DNA from: Candidatus Sabulitectum sp.
GTDB taxonomy: Bacteria; Fermentibacterota; Fermentibacteria; Fermentibacterales; JCC-6
Direction: 5' to 3'
Assembly: GCA_021107435.1 (NCBI GenBank)
Contig: JAIOSV010000017.1
Coordinates: 1-58,927, forward strand
DNA length: 58,927 bases
Positions 53,671 to 58,927 of this stretch are shown here, one piece after another (positions within the stretch are counted from its first letter, which is position 1; each line of letters starts with the position of its first letter). A model generated the notes under the pieces. The model was not told the origin of the DNA. It ran no database searches and worked only from the letters and a program-made list of their open reading frames with translations. Made by a program: the position numbers and the translations under genes.

Positions 53671-54180
53671 TTATGACAACAGTAAAATCTTCTCTGCCAC
53701 CACCCGGTAAGCCGGTCTGTACAGTTCCCGATAAATCTGAGAATGGTGTGTTGCCGGAAAACCCGCTTCTTCCTGCCCGGTAATAAAAGAAGTCATCTCT
53801 GAAAGGCTGAAAAGATTCTGAATTCCCGCAACTGTCTTCCACGCCCTGATAAGACCATCAGTACTACCCAGGTATTCTCTTCCGGTTCGAATGAATCCAT
53901 CAAGCAGAACATCAGTATCACCGCCTGATGCCACAAAAGGGCGCAGGTTCACCCTGATTATGTCAGCGGACAGTCTTTCAACAACCACTTCATCATCCCG
54001 ACACTCGCCCATGGAAAGCAGTTCATTGCTCAGCCACTTCTCGGCGTCAGCAACGGAGGTAACAGCGTGACCGCTGCCCATAACACCCTGATACACAAGT
54101 TTGTAAAGATCCTGAACCAGCATCCCGCGATAACGCTCTACCTGCTCCGATACAATGCTTCTAATTAATTCTTCCTGCAC
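53671..54180 (-). CDS. Conserved hypothetical protein
   Basis: 169 residues with no family name that I can give. The pattern LVQDLYKLVYQGVMGSGHAV, WLSNELLSMG, IRVNLRPFVASGGD and the C-terminal PATHHSQIYRELYRPAYRVV looks strongly conserved, as in a cytoplasmic enzyme or regulator. Spacing to the GspF-like gene upstream is 8 bases, so they probably share a transcript. Confidence 0.7.
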   Translation of the reverse strand: MQEELIRSIVSEQVERYRGMLVQDLYKLVYQGVMGSGHAVTSVADAEKWLSNELLSMGECRDDEVVVERLSADIIRVNLRPFVASGGDTDVLLDGFIRTGREYLGSTDGLIRAWKTVAGIQNLFSLSEMTSFITGQEEAGFPATHHSQIYRELYRPAYRVVAEKILLLS

Positions 54181-54188
54181 TGTTGTCT

Positions 54189-54935
54189 CTATTCCCTGGA
54201 TACCTTTTCTTCCTTGAATTTTACTTTCAAAACATCTTCACCATTCGAAGTCAACAGGTAGGAAAATTGATTCTCTTGAGTGACCTGAAATACTTGATTT
54301 GATATCTCCAGCTGACAACCATTTCTGCATGCTGAATCAAGTCTGTTCCGGAATGTTTTGTACACCATGGAGTGAGTTGGTTCGATAATATGAATCAGTT
54401 TGTTTGATATGAATTTTTGATGAAGAAAGGATTCTCCATCCTGTTCCAGTATGACTTCAAATGCATTCTCGGTCCTGGCTCGCGCCAGGAGCTTATTGAA
54501 ATCCCGTTCAAAGCACCCAGTGCAAATCTGTGAATTTGACATACTTTCGTACTTTCGAGCCAGTAAGGCAAGGTTTTCAGATATATCTTCAGCTGATCGT
54601 TGCTCCTCCAGTGCAATGAGAATATCGTCAAGGGCATAATCCAGAACACTGTTCAAAACACCGTTTTCCAAAATCCTGACAATCATGTCGGGAAGCCGGG
54701 GAGCAGCATCCTGAAAGGATGTTTGCAGATCCTTTCCATCTGCCATATTTTCACCAATAGACCTGGCACTTAAATTCACAGGATTGGAATCCGCTTCACC
54801 GAATTCATTAACTGCCTTCAGAATACCGATGGTTCTTACTCCCCTTTGAAGAGCTTCAATTAGAGAAATGCAATCCTGATATGACAACTCTTTCATCTGT
54901 TCCCGTGGAATTCGCGTTAATGTTTTGCGCGGCAT
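54189..54935 (-). CDS. Soluble protein with GspF-like half domain and GspE-like C-terminal region
   Basis: 248 residues, no membrane helix or signal peptide. Residues 15-115 follow the cytoplasmic half-repeat of type II secretion/type IV pilus GspF (AL..G....IL...., then GKDLQTSFQDAAPRLPDMIVRILENG, where GspF has FP...MV..GE). The C-terminal part (FNKLLARARTENAFEVILEQDGE ... NGEDVLKVKF) loosely resembles the N2 domain of GspE ATPases but has no Walker motifs. A CTGC pair links the two. No other secretion genes are nearby. The assignment is tentative. Confidence 0.6.
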   Translation of the reverse strand: MPRKTLTRIPREQMKELSYQDCISLIEALQRGVRTIGILKAVNEFGEADSNPVNLSARSIGENMADGKDLQTSFQDAAPRLPDMIVRILENGVLNSVLDYALDDILIALEEQRSAEDISENLALLARKYESMSNSQICTGCFERDFNKLLARARTENAFEVILEQDGESFLHQKFISNKLIHIIEPTHSMVYKTFRNRLDSACRNGCQLEISNQVFQVTQENQFSYLLTSNGEDVLKVKFKEEKVSRE

Positions 54936-54970
54936 GTGCTAAACTCTCAATTCTCCTCCTGGCCTGCGGC

Positions 54971-55270
54971 TTAATCGTTATCCTTCATCTTGCGGGTAAC
55001 GAAATCTGCCCGTGCAGGTCCGTCAACCGGACGGCCTTCGTGTTTACACCACTGGATTAACTCTTCGATATCGACATCGACTTTCATCAAATGAGTTCCA
55101 GTGTTTCGAATAGCTTCAAACGCGGGCTCAGCAAACTCCAGCCATTCATCGTAACTGTTCTCCAGCTCGCCAGCGTCCTTTGCGACAGACTTCAGTAGTG
55201 CCCACTGTTCACGCCTGTACCATGCGACACCGGAAACTGTCACAGGACTTCCACCGAATTTGTCTTTCAT
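54971..55270 (-). CDS. Conserved hypothetical protein of about 100 residues
   Basis: 99 residues. The pattern AWYRREQWALLKSVAKDAGELENSYDEWLEFAE, then VDVDIEELIQWCKHEGRPVDGPARADFV is that of a widespread small family with no named function. Acidic and soluble. It precedes the GspF-like gene by 35 bases on the same strand and follows an AT-rich gap. Confidence 0.75.
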   Translation of the reverse strand: MKDKFGGSPVTVSGVAWYRREQWALLKSVAKDAGELENSYDEWLEFAEPAFEAIRNTGTHLMKVDVDIEELIQWCKHEGRPVDGPARADFVTRKMKDND

Positions 55271-55425
55271 TTAACGCTCCTTCTCCCGTACATACAGCCA
55301 TTATACAATCGCTTCACAAATATATGCAAAATCGCTGCAATAAAAAAGAATGTCAATAAAAATTCACCAGCGCAAAAGTCCCGACAACTTGTGGATTCAA
55401 GCCTGTTCTCTGTCATTCCACAAAC

Positions 55426-55567
55426 TTACATTACATGCAGGTAAATTCGGGAGGTTTCCAGACTCTTATGACCAGGCAATTCCTGTATCTCACACAGATC
55501 CACACCCGACATCAACAGATAGGTTGCAAAGCAATGTCTATTATGCCGAGTAGCAATAAAGAATGTC
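55426..55567 (-). pseudogene. Tyrosine recombinase (integrase) C-terminal fragment
   Basis: Minus-strand frame [39 protein letters not shown] then stop. This is the end of the catalytic domain of a tyrosine recombinase: RH.FAT (box II), GHKS..T and the tyrosine nucleophile in IYLHV. The leading H-x-x-R histidine is altered (TRHNRH), GH is preceded by Pro instead of Leu, and the N-terminal 80% is missing. It directly abuts an IS4 transposase fragment at about 55567. The position left of, and opposite in strand to, an attC cassette array is that of an integron integrase, but IntI-specific residues are not contained in the fragment. Confidence 0.8.
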
Positions 55568-55717
55568 GAAGTGGCAAAATAACATGGATACGAACTGACT
55601 CCAGGAACTGAATCCCTTTGCATTTCTTTCTGTCTGGTGCTTGTTTACGAGTCTCTGGAAATCCTGCTTGGGAAACTGCTGAAGTAGCTGATTGAATAAA
55701 CTTGCGCAACGAACCAT
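55541..55717 (-). pseudogene. IS4-family transposase N-terminal fragment (DUF4372)
   Basis: ATG 55717 opens 58 codons; the first 50 (VRCASLFNQLLQQFPKQD, then [17 protein letters not shown]) are the conserved N-terminal domain of IS4-type transposases. After codon 50 similarity stops and the frame runs into the integrase fragment sequence out of frame, ending at 55541. The DDE catalytic domain is absent. It is a 5' fragment left by a recombination with the recombinase gene. Confidence 0.82.
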
Positions 55718-55740
55718 ATTAACCCTGCCTTTTTTTAGGA

Positions 55741-56052
55741 GTGAATGAGTTTTGGTTGGCGCTTAAATTCTACTCATTCCGAAGAAGAAGGGCACTTTTC
55801 TTATTTCATCGAGGAAATGCTATATTGGACAGGCTTGCACTGGATCAATACGAACATTGTTCTTTAGAGATTTTCGATATTGAGGGCAGATCTGTAGCAA
55901 CTCTACTTGATTCAGAACTTTTTCAGGGAGAACATTCAGTTTCCTGGGATGGATGCAGACAGAGTGGAGATAAAGTTTCAGCAGGTTTGTACCTCTGCAG
56001 GATTGAATCCGGTGGAGTAATTGAGACAACAGGACTGTGCTTATTGAGATAA
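55741..56052 (+). pseudogene. T9SS sorting-domain fragment, first cassette of the array
   Basis: From about 55830 the frame (SLEIFDIEGRSVATLL, VSAGLYLCRIESGG, ETTGLCLLR) is a FlgD-like/T9SS type A domain, very similar to the end of the next gene (56157-57848). The preceding 30 residues are basic and unlike any ectodomain; no signal peptide or ribosome site is visible. So it is the 3' end of a former secreted-protein gene. The stop is two to three bases before an attC site. Confidence 0.75.
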
Positions 56053-56054
56053 AT

Positions 56055-56136
56055 GTCATAACTGAATGAACCTGACACAAACGCTTGAGGACGGGCTAAG
56101 TCATCACTTGTGCAGGTTATTCAGGATGTTATGGTC
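56055..56136. repeat. attC site 1 (integron cassette recombination site)
   Basis: Outer boxes CATAAC (56057-56062) and GTTATG (56128-56133). Inner arms TGAAT-G-AACCTG-A-CACAA and TTGTG-CAGGTT-ATTCA pair fully except for one extra G and one extra A in the left arm, the hallmark of folded attC. The central part is unpaired. It lies directly 3' of the sorting-domain fragment. Confidence 0.85.
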
Positions 56137-56156
56137 AAAGAAAAATGGAGGACTAA

Positions 56157-57848
56157 ATGCTGATCTTTTCCTTAATAATTTCTACTTTTCTTTCAGCTAC
56201 CAGCGTAATTATCACAGAACCTATTGATGGAGAATCATATGATGGGGACTGGCTGACAATTCGAGCAATTGTAGAGAATGAAAATCAGCTACCTGATTCC
56301 GTTCACTACGCTCTGAATGGGTCACTGATTGCTCCGGTTCCAAGGCTGAATACCGATTGGCCAACCTATATGCAGAATTATCAAAACCATGGTTACTCCG
56401 AATCCCCTGCGCCAATAGATAACACCATATTCTGGACAGCTCCAGTTACAGGAACTGATCATGAATTTCCAACACCTGTTGTAGTGAACGGTATCGTATA
56501 CTATCCGTCTAATTATGGATCGGATTCTCTTTACGCCTTGAATTCTGCAACTGGTGAGCTAATCTGGAAGTACTATACTGGTTATACAGATGATGCAGTT
56601 ACTGTAGATAATGGCCGCCTTTTTACTGCCAGTGACTCACTTTGGTGCCTCGATGCTCTATCGGGAGAAAGATTATGGGCGACAGCGTTGGCTGGTCCTG
56701 AGGGTGGGACACCAGTAGTCTCAGGTAACAAAGTTTACGCTGCTCTCCGGGTTCCTTATACAAGAGATACCAGTGTTTCATGTTTTGACGTAGCAACTGG
56801 TACTCAGATTTGGTCTGACACTGTTTCAGGCAGACCCGCATGCTGCATGTCTCTCCAGAACGAAACACTCTTTCTAGCAACTTATTCGCCAATTTCAGCA
56901 AGCCCACTCTATGCTTTGGATGCAAACACAGGTTCTGTTATCTGGGCGAATGAAGACAGTCCTTCTGGATATTGGGATTCATCACCAGTTGTTGTTGATA
57001 GTGTGATCTATATCTGCGGTTTTGATGGAATAGCCAGAGGTATTGATTCTACAACCGGTACTACTCTCTGGGCAGAAGGGATCACCGCCGGTGTGCATTA
57101 CATTGCTGCAACACCGGCTTACGCCTACGGAGAACTATTTTTTGCTGATCAGGTTAGTTCCTTCCACTGTCTTGATGCACTTACAGGTATTCCCGTTTGG
57201 TCAACTCCAGGGGTTCAGCACGGGTCCTCCGGAATAGCAGATGGAATTGTGTTTTACGGAGAGGGAGCTGATAGAGCTTATGGAAGACTAGTCGCTTTGT
57301 CCTGTGAATCAGGGGATGAGATCTGGTCTTACCAGACCGGAGGAACGGAGATTTTTTCCAGTCCTGCCATCACAGATGGCGTTGTGTACATTGCAGGTAT
57401 GGACTCGAATCTCTACGCTTTCGGCACAGGACTGAAGTACACCTACCTTAATGACCTGTATGCACAGGTTGGGTTGAATGAACTGATAGTAACTTCATTT
57501 GACGGTGGAGCTGTTGCAGCTGATACCATCAGTTTTACTGTAACTGAAACTGGAATCAATCTTGAACCATCACAATTGCTGGGACTTTCTGCATCTCCCA
57601 ATCCATTTACTGCCGCTACATCAATCTCATTCGAAATATTTGAATCTGGATTAACTTCAATCGCCATATTTGATCTTACCGGGAGAACTATTTCTGTTAT
57701 TCAAGACCAAGAGCTGCTTGCTGGAAAACATACTATCCAATGGGATGGTATTGATCAGAATGGGAATTTGGTTTCAGCAGGTTTATACCTTTGTAGAATT
57801 GAGTCAGGAGGAATTGTTGAGACCACTGGCATGTGTTTATTAAGATAA
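56157..57848 (+). CDS. Secreted PQQ-type beta-propeller protein with T9SS C-terminal domain (cassette gene)
   Basis: 563 residues. Signal peptide (IFSLIISTFLSATS); an Ig-like strand region to 75; then a PQQ/BamB-like propeller with repeats such as LYALNSATGELIWKYYTG, LWCLDALSGERLWATAL, VSCFDVATGTQIWSD, LYALDANTGSVIWANED and FHCLDALTGIPVWS. The last 85 residues (SIAIFDLTGRTISVI ... SAGLYLCRIESGG) are a type A sorting domain. The ATG has GGAGG seven bases upstream. attC sites on both sides make this a complete integron cassette. It probably is exported through T9SS; a quinone cofactor is not implied. Confidence 0.88.
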   Translation: MLIFSLIISTFLSATSVIITEPIDGESYDGDWLTIRAIVENENQLPDSVHYALNGSLIAPVPRLNTDWPTYMQNYQNHGYSESPAPIDNTIFWTAPVTGTDHEFPTPVVVNGIVYYPSNYGSDSLYALNSATGELIWKYYTGYTDDAVTVDNGRLFTASDSLWCLDALSGERLWATALAGPEGGTPVVSGNKVYAALRVPYTRDTSVSCFDVATGTQIWSDTVSGRPACCMSLQNETLFLATYSPISASPLYALDANTGSVIWANEDSPSGYWDSSPVVVDSVIYICGFDGIARGIDSTTGTTLWAEGITAGVHYIAATPAYAYGELFFADQVSSFHCLDALTGIPVWSTPGVQHGSSGIADGIVFYGEGADRAYGRLVALSCESGDEIWSYQTGGTEIFSSPAITDGVVYIAGMDSNLYAFGTGLKYTYLNDLYAQVGLNELIVTSFDGGAVAADTISFTVTETGINLEPSQLLGLSASPNPFTAATSISFEIFESGLTSIAIFDLTGRTISVIQDQELLAGKHTIQWDGIDQNGNLVSAGLYLCRIESGGIVETTGMCLLR

Positions 57849-57849
57849 A

Positions 57850-57933
57850 AACCATAACCACAAAATGCAGCAGAGCTGCGCAAAGGTCTCTGCAGTTGGA
57901 ACAATGCAGTCTGCTGATTTGGAGCGTTGGGCG
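57850..57933. repeat. attC site 2
   Basis: Left box CATAACC (57853 region) and right box GTTGGGC (57926-57932, a perfect GTTRRRY). Inner arms AAAT-G-CAGCAGA and TCTGCTGATTT pair with a single extra G on the left. It starts two bases after the stop of the propeller gene. Confidence 0.87.
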
Positions 57934-58005
57934 GCGGGGCATTAGTGATTGAGCAGAAGATTGAACCTGTTTGGCAAAAACACTGACGAGAGCCGATGAA
58001 AAGAT

Positions 58006-58719
58006 ATGAGAGTCGAAGGATTAAAGCATTACGGAAAAGATATTATCAGCATAAGCGAACAGTCGAAGATGTCATTTCGAAAGAAGTTATCGCTGTTGGT
58101 GGCCGTTCTGGAATATATAGGGGCCGTAATCAAGACATTGGGCTTGAGAGGAACATTTCGACTTGTCAAAGAGGTGAAGGAAGAAATACGAAAAGCAGCG
58201 ATGTACGATTGGAGCAGACTCAAAGAGAAAGGAATCTTGGACAAACATCTTGAAAGGATTATTAAGAAGATAGCGTTGGCAAAAGTGATGGCAGAGATGT
58301 TGGGTATAGAAAAAGCCACCCGATTGCGCAACCAGCTATCACATAGAATCGCAATTCCTGTGTTTGCGGAGATGTTTGCGCCGGCAGAGGTTTTTGTTCA
58401 GTGTGGAGGAGGGGATTTCCTACCAGCCTTCAAGAAATACTATGTGGCGATGATGGAAGCAATGGTGCAAAAGGGATTGGCGGAAGTAGAAGTTGCTGAA
58501 GATGAAGAGGATGTGTTTCAGTTGAATGTAACCTATTGTGTTTGGGCGGAAGTGGCCAGGGCATTGGGTGATCCGTATTATTGCTACTATTCCACCTGCT
58601 ATGGGGATGAAGTGTACTTTCCTGACCTGTGCACAAAGGTGGGATTCAAGTTTGAGCGTAAAGGCACTTTGGCCCAGGGGTTGCCCGTCTGTGATTTCAG
58701 ATTCACTCGCAAAAGGTAA
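58006..58719 (+). CDS. L-2-amino-thiazoline-4-carboxylic acid hydrolase-like protein (cassette gene)
   Basis: 237 residues. The C-terminal part NVTYCVWAEVARALGDPYY..Y.TCYGDEVYFPDLCTKVGFKFERKGTLAQG followed by VCDFRF is the pattern of the ATC-hydrolase family (PF14196), whose founder opens the thiazoline ring in Pseudomonas cysteine synthesis; most members have no tested function. Cytoplasmic; a basic helical N-terminus of about 90 residues precedes it. No strong ribosome site (ATATGAGA); an overlapping frame at 57996 is a shadow. It lies between attC 2 and attC 3, the only gene of its cassette. Confidence 0.8.
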   Translation: MRVEGLKHYGKDIISISEQSKMSFRKKLSLLVAVLEYIGAVIKTLGLRGTFRLVKEVKEEIRKAAMYDWSRLKEKGILDKHLERIIKKIALAKVMAEMLGIEKATRLRNQLSHRIAIPVFAEMFAPAEVFVQCGGGDFLPAFKKYYVAMMEAMVQKGLAEVEVAEDEEDVFQLNVTYCVWAEVARALGDPYYCYYSTCYGDEVYFPDLCTKVGFKFERKGTLAQGLPVCDFRFTRKR

Positions 58720-58725
58720 ATCGCA

Positions 58726-58790
58726 GCTCAACAATGGGTTGCAGCCGACTTTGCTACACTCCGCAAAGCAGCTGAACCCAACCGTTAGCC
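58726..58790. repeat. attC site 3
   Basis: Left box GCTCAAC (58726-58732, a match to RYYYAAC), right box GTTAGCC (58784-58790). Arms TGGGTT-G-CAGC and GCTGAACCCA pair with one extra G on the left; a second inner stem CTTTGC/GCAAAG closes a short loop. It begins seven bases after the stop of the ATC-hydrolase-like gene. This is the most canonical of the three. Confidence 0.9.
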
Positions 58791-58807
58791 GAAAGGGGAG
58801 CCATCCC

Positions 58808-58927
58808 ATGAACCTGAATAGTATGATGTTTTTCCTGATTCTACTTTTTGCCTCTTCAGCTTCTGGAGATTTATACCTAGTACCGGAGCGAAAAGACTGG
58901 CTCATTTCCTTCGAAGGTGGCTTGGGA
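58808..58927 (+). CDS. Secreted protein, 5' part only (next cassette)
   Basis: ATG 58808 with AGGGGAG eight bases upstream opens a signal peptide (MMFFLILLFASSASG) followed by DLYLVPERKDWLISFEGG; the frame is open to the window edge (40 codons). It lies right after attC 3 on the same strand as the other cassette genes, so it is expected to be the fourth cassette. The product cannot be named from this fragment. Confidence 0.75.
   Translation, partial: MNLNSMMFFLILLFASSASGDLYLVPERKDWLISFEGGLG

Noticed and set aside
55754..55765. attI or a fourth attC core at GGTTGGCGC
   Set aside because: A single core-like heptamer without a pairing partner; insufficient evidence.
57996..58253. 85-residue ORF overlapping the ATC-hydrolase-like gene
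   Set aside because: Arg/Lys-rich shadow in another frame without family similarity; the 58006 frame has a recognisable C-terminal pattern.

Overview
The window looks like a chromosomal segment from an uncultured, Gram-negative, probably anaerobic bacterium of the FCB superphylum. Three things point there: several secreted proteins end in a FlgD-like / type IX secretion (T9SS) type A sorting domain, one of them is a gingipain-family (C25) protease, and lipoproteins with clear lipoboxes are present. A Fermentibacterota/Hyd24-12-like origin is my inference from this style of gene content; no marker gene here proves it. I see no rRNA, tRNA or CRISPR array.

Layout. 1-3.5 kb holds small secreted proteins, a TPR lipoprotein whose 3' end carries a 52-bp tandem repeat, and an L,D-transpeptidase. 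3.5-19.1 kb is one collinear minus-strand run of 19 housekeeping genes with almost no spacing: dapL, folB, folK, a deoxynucleoside kinase, panC, panD, a GlmU-like uridylyltransferase, a HIT protein, a LytR_C protein, rsfS, argS, a PfkB kinase, purM, apgM, mnmA, nadA, a C26 amidotransferase, manA and manC. 19.2-20.3 kb has a truncated HEPN/nucleotidyltransferase pair and a SEC-C protein. 20.4-29.4 kb mixes a nuclease-helicase fusion, a frameshifted secreted protein, an S9 peptidase, the 3' remnant of a group II intron, a large secreted protein and a Phd/VapC-type toxin-antitoxin operon. 29.5-32.4 kb encodes magnesium-chelatase-like I and D subunits.

32.5-45.6 kb is a surface/signalling region. 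It has a gingipain-like protease, a soluble-adenylyl-cyclase-like protein (two cyclase domains, ATPase, TPRs) and a sigma-54 activator with an unusual N-terminus (kinase-like domain, degenerate ATPase, TPRs). Divergent from the activator is a secreted sialidase-like T9SS protein with a strong sigma-54 promoter; two copies of a candidate activator site lie between them. 45.7-52.2 kb returns to ordinary genes (lipoprotein, rnhC, DUF3108, glycosyltransferase, aminotransferase, DUF4416, arylamine N-acetyltransferase-like, radical SAM). 52.3-55.3 kb holds small poorly characterised genes.

The right end, 55.4-58.9 kb, is the most interesting part. Three ORFs in a row are each followed within a few bases by an imperfect inverted repeat with the architecture of an integron attC site, including one unpaired G in the left arm. 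This is a cassette array: a sorting-domain fragment, a PQQ-propeller T9SS protein, an ATC-hydrolase-like protein, and the start of a fourth secreted protein. On its left, on the opposite strand as expected for an integron integrase, is the C-terminal fragment of a tyrosine recombinase whose N-terminal part is replaced by the first 50 codons of an IS4-family transposase. It reads as a decayed integron platform whose cargo includes secreted proteins.
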